Source of the DNA: Eubacteriaceae bacterium
GTDB lineage: Bacteria > Bacillota > Clostridia > Peptostreptococcales > Anaerovoracaceae
Assembly (NCBI GenBank): GCA_902362805.1
Contig: CABIXY010000002.1
Coordinates: forward strand, 310,001-374,000
Length of the DNA stretch: 64,000 nucleotides
Reading direction: 5' to 3'
The translations under genes were made by a program, and so were the position numbers. The notes under the pieces were generated by a model, which saw only the letters and a list, made by a program, of their open reading frames with translations, was not told the origin of the DNA and ran no database searches. How positions within the stretch are numbered: position 1 is the stretch's first letter; every line of letters starts with the position of its first letter. Positions 34,969 through 43,181 of this stretch are shown in pieces.

Positions 34969-35835
34969 ATGGACATTAATAAGGTGAAAGTGCTGATACA
35001 GGCAGTCGAAAACGGCAGTCTTCTTGCAACTGCAACGAAACTGGGCTATACGCAGGCTGGGTTGTCACATATGATGAGATCCTTAGAAAGCGAGTTAGGC
35101 GTTACGCTTTTGCAGCGGGGCAAGTTCGGCGTCAAATTAACTGATGAAGGCAAAAGGCTTCTGCCGCTGTTCAGAGAACTGGCAGCAATTGATAAAAAGC
35201 TGGAAACAGAGGTGGAACTGATTTTAGAACAAAAAGCTTCCGTCATCAGAGTGGCGGCCATTGCCAGCGTCATCAGAACCTGGCTGCCAGATGCCATGGT
35301 ATCCTTTCAAAAAAAATACCCGGAGATCTCCTTCGAAATACAGGAAAGCGACGGCAAAATGTATCAATGGCTGGACCAGGGCACCATTGATGTCTGCATC
35401 ACCAGCAATATGATTTTAAGAGACGACTTCATACCTTTGGTGCGAGATGAGTTTTTTGCCTGTCTGCCGAAAGAATATCCCTTGGAGGCAGGAGAGAAGT
35501 TCCCCCTGCGGCAAATTGAAGAAGAACCGTTCATCTGTTCTACTTGTGGAAACGACTATGATGTGGAGCGCCTGCTCTCTGATTATGATATACATCCAAA
35601 AAAACAAAACACTTATGTCGATGACAACAGTGTCATCTCCATGGTTTCAAGAGGTTTTGGCATCAGCCTGCTGCCTAATCTGGTTCTGCAAAACTGCCAC
35701 GAGGATATTAAAATTGCAGAATTGGATTTGCCTTGCTATAGGATGATCGGCTTGCTCTACGGAAAGTCAGCAAATACTTCTCCGGCAGTAAAGAAGTTCG
35801 TTTCATTCTTAAAGAAATGGCAGTTTGAGATGTAG
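34969..35835 (+). CDS. LysR-family regulator
   Basis: About 288 residues: N-terminal winged HTH (ATATKLGYTQAGLSHMMRSLE near residues 19-39, read as two parts) and a periplasmic-binding-like effector domain (VIRVAAIASVIRTWLP near 84 onward). It is divergent from the aminotransferase gene, with a palindrome over its own -10, so it probably regulates both. Two in-frame ATGs (34960, 34969) are possible; I prefer 34969, which has GATGG at a better distance. Confidence 0.88.
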   Translation: MDINKVKVLIQAVENGSLLATATKLGYTQAGLSHMMRSLESELGVTLLQRGKFGVKLTDEGKRLLPLFRELAAIDKKLETEVELILEQKASVIRVAAIASVIRTWLPDAMVSFQKKYPEISFEIQESDGKMYQWLDQGTIDVCITSNMILRDDFIPLVRDEFFACLPKEYPLEAGEKFPLRQIEEEPFICSTCGNDYDVERLLSDYDIHPKKQNTYVDDNSVISMVSRGFGISLLPNLVLQNCHEDIKIAELDLPCYRMIGLLYGKSANTSPAVKKFVSFLKKWQFEM

Positions 35836-35847
35836 GTTCTATTTCTT

Positions 35848-35873
35848 TGTAACGAATTCCATTCTCATGCGTT
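35848..35873 (+). promoter_or_regulatory. ECF-type promoter before the sigma-factor gene
   Basis: TGTAAC, 16 bp, CGTT: close to the TGAAAC-N16-CGTA pattern used by SigW-like ECF factors. Placed 26 bp before the sigma-factor start, it suggests autoregulation. Confidence 0.5.
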
Positions 35874-35899
35874 AATAAAGTGAAGGAGGTGGAAGAAAC

Positions 35900-36376
35900 G
35901 TGGATTTTGAAGAGATATACAGAGCATATTTCAAGGATGTATACCGATATGTCTGCGGTCTGTCAGCAGACGCTGTTATTGCAGAAGAGGTGACACAAGA
36001 GAGTTTTGCAAAGGCGCTGAAAGCAGTCGACCGTTTTGACGGCAGAACAGACGTCAGAGCGTGGCTTTTTTCTATAGCGAAAAACACATACTATTCTCAC
36101 TGCAGAAAGAAAAAAGAATCCGTTATGGAAGATACCGTCGTTACAGATGTCTCACTATCGGAAAGACTCGTCGACAAAGAGACCGCTTTTTTCATCCATC
36201 AATACCTTCACAATATGGACGAGCCTTATAAAGAAGTATTTTACCTGCGGGTTTTTGGCGAACTTCCTTTCAAAAAGATTGGTCTTTTATTCGGAAAAAG
36301 CGATGACTGGGCGAGAGTGACTTATTATCGGGCAAAGAAACAGATTATGGCTTATATGGAGGAGATGGAGCGATGA
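35900..36376 (+). CDS. ECF sigma factor
   Basis: A 158-residue sigma-70 of the extracytoplasmic-function group: region 2 (YRAYFKDVYRYVCGL near residue 7; EEVTQESFAKAL near 31; VRAWLFSIAKN near 53) and region 4 (YKEVFYLRVFGELPFKKIGLLFGKS near 112, read as two parts). It starts with GTG after a full AAGGAGGTGG. Its 3' end overlaps the anti-sigma gene by 4 bp (ATGA), the standard arrangement. Confidence 0.93.
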   Translation: MDFEEIYRAYFKDVYRYVCGLSADAVIAEEVTQESFAKALKAVDRFDGRTDVRAWLFSIAKNTYYSHCRKKKESVMEDTVVTDVSLSERLVDKETAFFIHQYLHNMDEPYKEVFYLRVFGELPFKKIGLLFGKSDDWARVTYYRAKKQIMAYMEEMER

Positions 36377-37053
36377 AAAAAATAAATTGCAATGTAATCA
36401 GGGACCTGCTGCCTCTCTATGTAGACGGCGCGGTTTGTGATGATACGAGATTGATTATTGAAGAACACTTGCAGGAATGCCCAGACTGCCGCAAAGAGTG
36501 TGAATTATTGGGAAAAGAGTTGACTCTGCCAGCTGATTCACAAGTATCCCTTGAGGATGCAGCGGTAATCAAAGGTTTTCGCAAGAAGTGGCGCAGTCAG
36601 AAGGCTGGCATTGCCGCGTTGTCTATCGCGCTTACTTTTGCAGCTTGTTTTGCCCTGTTCCAATGGATGAACAGTTATGAAATTTACATCCCTTATGATC
36701 AGAACCTGTTTTCTGTGACATCAAAACCTAACGGCAGTGTGGTCATACACTATTATGGTGAGACTTTTGCAGGGGTACGGGAATTCGGGACGGGCAGAAC
36801 AAAAAGTAAGGCAGCCGCTTTTGATGCAGAAACAGGCGAAAGCCTTGAAAAACAGGGCTATTTTTACTGTTACCACACTCCTTGGTCAAAATATGTCGCC
36901 CCTTTTTTTGCGAAAAAAGATGAAAAGGAGCATACCTTTGTCCTTGGGCAAGGGGAGAATTTCGATACCATTTATTATGGGAATTTTGACAAAAACCTTG
37001 ATATCAAGGGGGCGGATTATCAGAAAGTTTGGAGCAGATTAGAAAAATCATGA
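36373..37053 (+). CDS. Zinc-finger anti-sigma factor
   Basis: A 226-residue membrane protein: N-terminal zf-HC2 domain with the His-x3-Cys-x2-Cys triad in EEHLQECPDCRKEC near residue 36, one membrane helix (about 77-97), and an extracytoplasmic domain of about 125 residues with no recognised fold. It should hold the coupled ECF factor at the membrane until a signal triggers release; RseP-type cleavage is one possibility. Confidence 0.9.
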   Translation: MKKINCNVIRDLLPLYVDGAVCDDTRLIIEEHLQECPDCRKECELLGKELTLPADSQVSLEDAAVIKGFRKKWRSQKAGIAALSIALTFAACFALFQWMNSYEIYIPYDQNLFSVTSKPNGSVVIHYYGETFAGVREFGTGRTKSKAAAFDAETGESLEKQGYFYCYHTPWSKYVAPFFAKKDEKEHTFVLGQGENFDTIYYGNFDKNLDIKGADYQKVWSRLEKS

Positions 37054-37082
37054 TTGACAATAAATGAATGAACGTTTATTAT
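37054..37082 (+). promoter_or_regulatory. TetR-gene promoter with overlapping operator
   Basis: TTGACA (37054-37059), 17 bp, TATTAT (37077-37082). The word AATGAACGTTTATT at 37067-37080 overlaps spacer and -10 and matches AATGAACATTCATT before lon in 12 of 14 positions. Confidence 0.7.
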
Positions 37083-37101
37083 AGCTTTAAGAGGTGTATA
37101 T

Positions 37102-37665
37102 ATGAGACGGAGAGACGATGAAAAAGAAAAACGCATTAAGGACGCTGTGATAGAGCTGATGTTAGAAGAAGGGTTTCATGGCACGTCGATTTCAAAGATC
37201 GCCAGAAAAGCAGAAGTGTCGCCGGCAACGGTGTATATCTATTATGAAAGCAAGGAAGACATGCTGCAAAACATCTATCTGGAATACTCTGAAGAGGTAT
37301 ATGACTATCTGCTGGCAAGGGTACGGCCTGACATGGACGGGTTCCAGTTAATTGAAACGCTGATTCGTGAATTTTACGCCTATATGCTCAATCATCAGGA
37401 GGCCTTCAGTTTTGTAGAACAATTCTCTGGATGCCCGGCGTTGTCTAATCAGTGCACCGGTAAGAAAGGCATCTGCCATATTTTTGAGTTGCTTTCCAGC
37501 CTGAAAGAGGCACACGTGGTCAAGCCATACAGCGATGAGATTTTATCGGCACTGATTTTTTCTCCGGTGAAAACCATCGCGACCGATCGCCACAAAAGCA
37601 AAGAGGAACAAGAGGCGCTGTTAGAAGAAATGATACAGATCGTGCAGGATGCAATTTTGACCTAG
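37102..37665 (+). CDS. TetR/AcrR-family regulator
   Basis: A 187-residue repressor: N-terminal HTH (LMLEEGFHGTSISKIARKAEVSPATVYIYYESKEDML, about residues 17-53, is textbook) and a helical C-terminal ligand domain. Cysteines at CPALSNQC and CHIF may be functionally relevant. It is followed by lon after a terminator; the two genes share an operator-like word, so the protein probably represses itself and lon. Confidence 0.92.
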   Translation: MRRRDDEKEKRIKDAVIELMLEEGFHGTSISKIARKAEVSPATVYIYYESKEDMLQNIYLEYSEEVYDYLLARVRPDMDGFQLIETLIREFYAYMLNHQEAFSFVEQFSGCPALSNQCTGKKGICHIFELLSSLKEAHVVKPYSDEILSALIFSPVKTIATDRHKSKEEQEALLEEMIQIVQDAILT

Positions 37666-37691
37666 CCGCCTGTTAAACCTATCATTATTAA

Positions 37692-37731
37692 AGCGGGACA
37701 CGAATGCATACACACCGTATCCCGCTGTTTT
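37692..37731 (+). terminator. Terminator between tetR-type gene and lon
   Basis: AGCGGGA-c-ACG ... CGT-a-TCCCGCT followed by GTTTTA; stem of 10 bp with one mismatch. Confidence 0.7.
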
Positions 37732-37743
37732 AAAGAATATTGT

Positions 37744-37761
37744 TAAATGAACATTCATTTA
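37744..37761. promoter_or_regulatory. Operator-like palindrome before lon
   Basis: TAAATGAA-CA-TTCATTTA, symmetrical over 18 bp and ending 17 bp before the lon start. Its core matches the site over the tetR-type promoter. Confidence 0.65.
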
Positions 37762-37778
37762 AAAGGGGGATTTTCGAA

Positions 37779-40163
37779 ATGGAAGATAGAAAAGAAATGA
37801 AACGCGGAATTGTAGTTCCCGTATCGAATACCGTTTTATTGCCGGCAGTGACTACGGTAATACATCTGGGGGCGCATGACAATCTGCTGCTCAAAGATTT
37901 ACAAAGTGAAGAAGTGGCTATTGCACTGCCTTTCAAGCAGCCTTCCGGCGACAGAGCGTTAGAAAGTGACGATTTCTGCAGCATTGGCGTGTCTTTTTTG
38001 ACAAAGCGGATAGAAAGCGGAGCGCGGGGCGATTTCCTTGAAGTGAAAATTTTACAGCGAGTCAGCGTAACTGGTGTTTTCAAGGGGGAGGATCATTTTT
38101 CTGCGGACTACATAGAAGACCCTGAAGCAGATGATCTCGACGAAAAGAGCAGAGAAGAAATGTTAGGCTATTTTCGCCAGATTGTTTCGGAAATCTGTGA
38201 AAACCTTCAGAACGGGGACGACTATCGCAAAGTAGTGGACGGCATCAAGGATGTCAACACCATGATTACCTATCTGAGTCAGTTCATGCCGATGTCGGCA
38301 GAAGAGCGCTATGAACTTCTCAAGATGGAGTCTGTAAAAGAACGCTGCCTGCGGTTTATGGATTTTCTGCTGAAACAGAAAGAATCCATTGAACTGAGCC
38401 TTGCAATCAACGAGAAGTTTTCTCAAAAGGCTAATCGCGTCTATCGTGAGCAGGTGCTGCGCGAGCAGCTGAAAGCCATTCAAGAAGAACTAAATGAAGG
38501 AAAATCAGAAAACGAACAAAAGAGTGATGATTACCGCAGCAAAATTGAAGCTGTGCCGCTGCCAGAGGAGGTTCGCCTTGCGGCGCTTGATCAGCTGGAC
38601 AGGTTGGAAAATCTCGGTCAAGGCAGCGCCGAGGAGAGTGTGATTCGCAATTATCTTGATTTTATCATTCAGATGCCACGGAAAAAAGAAGAAACGACAG
38701 CAATCGACCTGCTAAAAGCAAGAGATACGCTCAACCGGCAGCACTACGGACTGGAAAAGGTAAAGGAGCGTATCCTTCAGCATCTGGCAGTGATGCAGCT
38801 GAAGAAGGACAAGAAAGGTTCCATTCTGCTGTTGGTCGGTCCTCCGGGAACCGGAAAAACCAGCTTGGGAAAAAGCATTGCTGAGGCTTTAGAACGACCT
38901 TATGTACGTTTGAGTCTGGGAGGCATCCGCGATGAGGCCGAGATTCGCGGTCATCGCCGCACTTATGTAGGCGCTATGGCAGGCAATATTCTTAAAAGCA
39001 TGAAAAAAGCGGGTGCCACGAATCCTGTCATGGTTCTGGATGAAGTGGATAAACTGATGACTGGCGGTTTCAGCGGCGACCCTGCCAGTGCGCTGCTGGA
39101 GGTCCTCGACCCAGAACAAAACAATACATTCACAGATCACTATTTGGACTTGCCTTACGATCTTTCTGATGTATTTTTCATCGCAACGGCAAACACCATG
39201 GAGACCATTCCGGAACCACTGCTTGACAGGATGGAGACCATTGAAATTTCCAGCTATACGGCGGAAGAAAAATTCCATATTGCCAAGGAACACTTGATTC
39301 CCTCAGTGCTTGAAGAGCACGGTTTGAGAACGGAGCAGCTTATCATTGGAGATGAAGTGGTAAGAAATATAATCGAAGACTATACACGCGAGGCAGGGGT
39401 CCGCGGACTGAAAAAACAGCTGGAGGCCATTGCCAGAGCGGTTTCCGAAAAAATCGTCCTCAAGGAAACGGAACTTCCTTATAAAGTGCAAGGGGAAGAT
39501 TTAGAGGAAATGCTTGGACGCCAATCCCGCCGCCATGATAAAGTGCAGCTGGATAATCCTCCGGGAGTGGTGACCGGTCTTGCTTGGACGCCGGCGGGAG
39601 GTGAGATCCTTTTCATAGAGGCCACCGATATGCCGGGCAGTGGTCAAGTCACTTTGACCGGAAAGCTGGGTGATGTGATGAAGGAATCGGCGATGATTTC
39701 TCTCAGCCTTCTAAAGTCCAGGCTGCCGCTCAATTCAATTAACTTCAAGGAGCGGGACATCCACATCCACGTACCTTCCGGCGCCGTACCAAAAGACGGA
39801 CCGTCGGCAGGAATTGCTCTCTTTACAGCCCTTGCATCGCTTTTTACGGGCAGAAAGGTAAATTCGCGACTGGCGATGACAGGAGAGATTACGCTGAGAG
39901 GCGCGGTGCTTCCGATTGGAGGGCTGAAGGAGAAACTGCTGGGCGCCCAGAGAGCAGGAATCACGAAAGTGCTCATTCCGAGAGAGAATGCCGGGGATCT
40001 GAAGGATCTGCCGCCAGAAGTAAGGAACGAGATGACAGTGGTATTCGTGGATTCGATAGAAGATGTTATGCGGGAGACCATCGATATATCATTGCCGCCT
40101 ATGGAGCACGTGTTCATGAATGAGTCTATCAATGGTCGGAATTCTTTTCATGTCTCCCGATAA
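37779..40163 (+). CDS. lon: ATP-dependent protease Lon
   Basis: A 794-residue Lon with all domains: N-terminal LAN substrate domain (about 8-200), coiled-coil linker, AAA+ module (Walker A GPPGTGKTSLG near residue 355; Walker B VMVLDEVDK near 418), and the serine-lysine protease domain with catalytic Ser in DGPSAGI near 675 and Lys in GGLKEKLLGA near 718. It degrades misfolded and short-lived regulatory proteins. The ATG at 37779 has AAAAGGGGGA upstream; the TTG at 37740 would place the operator inside the gene. Apparent control by a TetR neighbour instead of a heat-shock site is unusual. Confidence 0.95.
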   Translation: MEDRKEMKRGIVVPVSNTVLLPAVTTVIHLGAHDNLLLKDLQSEEVAIALPFKQPSGDRALESDDFCSIGVSFLTKRIESGARGDFLEVKILQRVSVTGVFKGEDHFSADYIEDPEADDLDEKSREEMLGYFRQIVSEICENLQNGDDYRKVVDGIKDVNTMITYLSQFMPMSAEERYELLKMESVKERCLRFMDFLLKQKESIELSLAINEKFSQKANRVYREQVLREQLKAIQEELNEGKSENEQKSDDYRSKIEAVPLPEEVRLAALDQLDRLENLGQGSAEESVIRNYLDFIIQMPRKKEETTAIDLLKARDTLNRQHYGLEKVKERILQHLAVMQLKKDKKGSILLLVGPPGTGKTSLGKSIAEALERPYVRLSLGGIRDEAEIRGHRRTYVGAMAGNILKSMKKAGATNPVMVLDEVDKLMTGGFSGDPASALLEVLDPEQNNTFTDHYLDLPYDLSDVFFIATANTMETIPEPLLDRMETIEISSYTAEEKFHIAKEHLIPSVLEEHGLRTEQLIIGDEVVRNIIEDYTREAGVRGLKKQLEAIARAVSEKIVLKETELPYKVQGEDLEEMLGRQSRRHDKVQLDNPPGVVTGLAWTPAGGEILFIEATDMPGSGQVTLTGKLGDVMKESAMISLSLLKSRLPLNSINFKERDIHIHVPSGAVPKDGPSAGIALFTALASLFTGRKVNSRLAMTGEITLRGAVLPIGGLKEKLLGAQRAGITKVLIPRENAGDLKDLPPEVRNEMTVVFVDSIEDVMRETIDISLPPMEHVFMNESINGRNSFHVSR

Positions 40164-40168
40164 TCCAA

Positions 40169-40197
40169 TTGATAAACTGGAAAAATAAACATATAAT
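40169..40197 (+). promoter_or_regulatory. Sigma-A promoter of the flavodoxin-like gene
   Basis: TTGATA (40169-40174), 17 bp, TATAAT (40192-40197), 28 bp before the start. Confidence 0.75.
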
Positions 40198-40224
40198 GAT
40201 AGGTAGAAATGGAGGTCAGAATTT

Positions 40225-40848
40225 ATGAAAGTTTTAATGATCAATGGAAGCCCTCACGCAAAGGGATGTACGTTTACTGCACTGAGTGAGATTGCAGATA
40301 CACTGGCAAAGGAAGGAATCGAAAGTGAGATCGTGCAGCTCGGCACCGATCCCATCAGAGACTGTATCGCTTGCGGCAAATGTTCTGAGCTTGGTGCAAG
40401 ATGTGTATTCGATAACGATGTGGTAAACGAAATCATCGCCAAGGCAGAAGACGCGGATGGTTTCATCTTTGGAAGTCCAGTCTATTATGCGCATCCAAGC
40501 GGAAGAATTTTATCTGCTTTAGATCGTATCTTCTATGCAGGATCTAAGGCATTCGCTTTTAAACCGGCGGCGTCCATCGTTTCGGCCAGAAGAGGGGGAA
40601 CCACAGCATCAGTGGATGTTCTGAATAAATACTTCACCATCAATCAGATGCCAGTGGTCGCGTCTACTTATTGGAATATGGTTCACGGAAACAAACCAGA
40701 AGAAGTGAAACAGGATTTGGAAGGGTTACAGACCATGAGAAACATCGCATCTAACATGACCTGGCTGCTGCGCTGCATCGAGGCTGGTCGTGAGAAGGGC
40801 GTATCCGCGCCGGAGAATCAGACGGTTAAAACAAATTTCATCAGATAG
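40225..40848 (+). CDS. Flavodoxin-fold NAD(P)H-dependent FMN oxidoreductase
   Basis: A 207-residue protein of the iron-sulfur flavoprotein/NADPH-dependent FMN reductase group: MKVLMINGSPHAKGCT FMN phosphate loop at the N terminus, DCIACGKCSELGARC with closely spaced cysteines near residues 50-64, and GSPVYYAHPSG near 87 contacting the flavin. The four cysteines resemble those of cluster-bearing relatives, though the spacing is not the compact CX2CX2CX4-7C, so cluster binding is uncertain. GGAGG before the ATG; monocistronic with its own promoter. Confidence 0.85.
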   Translation: MKVLMINGSPHAKGCTFTALSEIADTLAKEGIESEIVQLGTDPIRDCIACGKCSELGARCVFDNDVVNEIIAKAEDADGFIFGSPVYYAHPSGRILSALDRIFYAGSKAFAFKPAASIVSARRGGTTASVDVLNKYFTINQMPVVASTYWNMVHGNKPEEVKQDLEGLQTMRNIASNMTWLLRCIEAGREKGVSAPENQTVKTNFIR

Positions 40849-40868
40849 GTTGAAAGATTATTTTACAT

Positions 40869-40897
40869 TTGACACATAAGTCAAATTGTGGTAGTAT
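40869..40897 (+). promoter_or_regulatory. Promoter of the rimP-nusA-infB operon with palindrome
   Basis: TTGACA (40869-40874), 17 bp, TAGTAT (40892-40897). ATTTGAC (40867-40873) and GTCAAAT (40880-40886) form a 7-bp inverted repeat over the -35 and spacer, a possible regulator site. Confidence 0.8.
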
Positions 40898-40930
40898 ATG
40901 TATGTACGAATTTTAGACTGAAGCAAGCAG

Positions 40931-41016
40931 AAGAGTGGGCAAAACCCACTCTTTCAGTTTTGTTAGGGCTAAATCGCCTTCAGACACAAGGGAAACGATG
41001 CCCTTCTGTCTGAAGG
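40931..41016 (+). terminator. Leader terminator and second hairpin before rimP
   Basis: AAGAGTGGG-caaaa-CCCACTCTT with TCAGTTTTG after it (40931-40962) lies about 27 nt after the predicted start of transcription. A second stem follows: CCTTCAGAC (40977-40985) with GTCTGAAGG (41008-41016) and an inner AAGGG/CCCTT. A terminator inside the leader of the operon that encodes NusA suggests attenuation. Confidence 0.6.
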
Positions 41017-41039
41017 TTTACAGCAAGAAAGGTTTATAA

Positions 41040-41519
41040 ATGGCAAAAAAGAAAATAAAAGAAGTCATAGAAGAAATTGCGTCCGAGTTTATGGCGGATA
41101 ACGGACTGGAACTGTATAATGTAGAGTTCTTAAAAGAAGGAAGAGATTGGTTCCTCAGAGTTTATATCGACAAACAAGAGGCAGCAGAAGAAGATTATGT
41201 GGATACGGATGACTGCGAAAAGGTCAGCAGATTTCTCAGTGAAAAACTGGATGAACTGGATCCCATCGAGCAAAACTACTATTTAGAAGTTTCCTCACCT
41301 GGTATGGATAGGGAGCTGCTTACGCCCGAACACTTCGAAAAATTTGCAGGCAGATTGGTAGAGGTGAAGCTCTACAAAGGCGTAGATGGCAAGAAATTCT
41401 ATGAAGGAACCCTGGTAGGATTGGCAGACGGAAACGTTGTGATAAAAGTTGAAAATGATAAAGAATTGATGTTCCCGCTGGATCAGGTTGCCAAGACCAA
41501 CCTGGCAGTGGTTTTCTAA
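41040..41519 (+). CDS. rimP: Ribosome maturation factor RimP
   Basis: Assists 30S subunit assembly. The 159 residues contain the N-terminal domain (LELYNVEFLKEGRDWFLRVYID near 22-43, read as two parts) and the SPGMDREL segment near residue 89, both diagnostic, then the Sm-like C-terminal domain. First gene of rimP-nusA-rnpM-ylxQ-infB. AAAGG lies upstream of the ATG. Confidence 0.96.
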   Translation: MAKKKIKEVIEEIASEFMADNGLELYNVEFLKEGRDWFLRVYIDKQEAAEEDYVDTDDCEKVSRFLSEKLDELDPIEQNYYLEVSSPGMDRELLTPEHFEKFAGRLVEVKLYKGVDGKKFYEGTLVGLADGNVVIKVENDKELMFPLDQVAKTNLAVVF

Positions 41520-41535
41520 GGAGGGCAAAGGACAA

Positions 41536-42612
41536 ATGAACAGAGAATTTATCGAAGCTATAGATGAACTGGAAAAAGAGAAGCACATATCAAAAGACAT
41601 TTTGATCGAGGCGATTGAATCAGCTTTGGTGTCGGCATACAAGAAAAACTATGGCACGTCGCAGAACGTGAGAGTTGATATCGACAATGAGACTGGCGAC
41701 ATTGCTGTCCTGATGAAGAAGGACATCGTGGAAGAAGTCTACGACGATATGATCGAGATGTCTCTGGAAGAGGCGCAGGAAATAGACCCGCGTTACGAAA
41801 TCGGAGATGCCATCGAATTCCAGGTTACACCTAGAGACTTCGGAAGAATTGCAGCACAGACTGCAAAACAAGTTGTCGTACAGAGAATCAGAGAGGCCGA
41901 GAGAGGCATGATCTTTGATGATTTCATCACGAAACAAGGTGAAATCGTTACTGGTATCGTTCAGAGGAAGAGCGGCGATACACTCTTCGTGAACATGGGC
42001 AAAGCGGAAGGTATTCTCTCCGCCAACGAACAGGTACCGGGAGAAAGTTTTGAGGTCAACGAAAGACTGAAAGTCTATATCATGGACGTCAAAAAGACAA
42101 CAAAGGGCCCGCAGGTGTTCCTTTCCAGATCCCATCCGGGATTGGTCAAACGGCTCTTTGAACTGGAAGTTCCTGAAATACAGGATGGCATTGTCGAAAT
42201 CAAAGGCATTGCCAGAGAAGCTGGCTCAAGAACCAAAATCGCTGTTTATACAGAAGACGAAAATGTCGATCCTGTGGGCGCATGTGTCGGTACGAGAGGC
42301 AGCAGAGTGCAGGCGATTGTTGATGAACTCAATGGTGAAAAGATTGATATCATCTTCTGGAGTGAAGATCCGGAAGAACTGATCAGCAATGTATTGAGCC
42401 CGGCAAAGGTTGAGAAGGTCATTGTGGAAGATGAGGAAAATACCGCGACCGTCATCGTTCCTGATTATCAGCTGTCATTGGCCATTGGCAAGGAAGGACA
42501 GAACGTAAGACTGGCTGCAAAAGTAAGCGGATGGAAGATAGATATTAAGAGCCACACACAATACTTTGGTGATGATGAAGGAGAAGAGGTCATAGAAATT
42601 GAAGAAGAATAA
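41536..42612 (+). CDS. nusA: Transcription factor NusA
   Basis: A 358-residue NusA of Firmicute length, without the acidic repeats of enterobacteria: N-terminal polymerase-binding domain (about 1-130), S1 domain (GEIVTGIVQRKSGDTLFVNMG near 134-154), KH1 and KH2 (VGACVGTRGSRVQAI near 250; LAIGKEGQNVRLAAKV near 317). It modulates pausing and termination. Start at 41536 chosen for AAGGAGGGCAAAGG upstream; the frame also opens at 41488 within rimP. Its 3' end overlaps rnpM. Confidence 0.96.
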   Translation: MNREFIEAIDELEKEKHISKDILIEAIESALVSAYKKNYGTSQNVRVDIDNETGDIAVLMKKDIVEEVYDDMIEMSLEEAQEIDPRYEIGDAIEFQVTPRDFGRIAAQTAKQVVVQRIREAERGMIFDDFITKQGEIVTGIVQRKSGDTLFVNMGKAEGILSANEQVPGESFEVNERLKVYIMDVKKTTKGPQVFLSRSHPGLVKRLFELEVPEIQDGIVEIKGIAREAGSRTKIAVYTEDENVDPVGACVGTRGSRVQAIVDELNGEKIDIIFWSEDPEELISNVLSPAKVEKVIVEDEENTATVIVPDYQLSLAIGKEGQNVRLAAKVSGWKIDIKSHTQYFGDDEGEEVIEIEEE

Positions 42613-42865
42613 AATTCCTATGAGAAGATGCGCGGCCTGCATGGAATCCAAACCTAAATCGGAATTAATCAGAATCGCATGTTATGAAGGTAAGCTGACC
42701 GTCGATAGAACTGGCAGAGCCAAAGGCAGAGGCATGTATCTTTGCAATCATAGCGAATGCTTTGAGAAAGCAAAGAAACGCAGAGTGATTCAGAGAAATT
42801 TTGAGTCGGATATTTCGCAGGACGAAATTGAACGCGTGTTTGAGGAGCTTACAAATGAGGGATAA
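42599..42865 (+). CDS. rnpM: YlxR-family protein (RnpM)
   Basis: An 88-residue basic protein of the YlxR family, with the family signature PMRRCAACMESKPKSELIRI (residues 7-26) and GRAKGRGMYLC near residue 39. It has been reported to bind RNase P RNA, and its fold is nucleic-acid binding. TTG start at 42599 inside the nusA 3' end, with GAGG upstream; an ATG at 42620 would remove part of the conserved region. Usual position between nusA and ylxQ. Confidence 0.92.
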   Translation: MKKNKIPMRRCAACMESKPKSELIRIACYEGKLTVDRTGRAKGRGMYLCNHSECFEKAKKRRVIQRNFESDISQDEIERVFEELTNEG

Positions 42866-43181
42866 GGTATACAGTTATCTCGGTTTTGCGGCTCGAGCGC
42901 GGAACTTGGTTACAGGTTATAATACGTGCATCATGATGATGGAAAAAAGGAAGATAAAACTTCTGATTCTTACCAAAGATTTGGCTGAAAATACAGTAAA
43001 AAAGATGTTGCAGCAATGTGACAAGAACAACGTGGAATATAGGATTTTCGGGAGCGTTGATCAGCTCTCCCAAATAACGGGAAAGTCTGGAAAAGGTATT
43101 TTTGGAATTACCGATCAGCATTTCGCGGAAATCATTTGTAAGGAGATTGACCGCATTCAATCAGAAAAGGAGGGGTTCTAA
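42855..43181 (+). CDS. L7Ae-family RNA-binding protein YlxQ
   Basis: A 108-residue protein of the L7Ae/L30e fold that binds kink-turn [19 protein letters not shown] near residue 6, [15 protein letters not shown] near 36 and [18 protein letters not shown] near 67. Start at 42855, preceded by GAGGAGC, overlapping rnpM by 11 bp; the longer frame to 42801 is inside rnpM without SD. Part of the nusA-infB operon. Confidence 0.92.
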   Translation: MRDKVYSYLGFAARARNLVTGYNTCIMMMEKRKIKLLILTKDLAENTVKKMLQQCDKNNVEYRIFGSVDQLSQITGKSGKGIFGITDQHFAEIICKEIDRIQSEKEGF

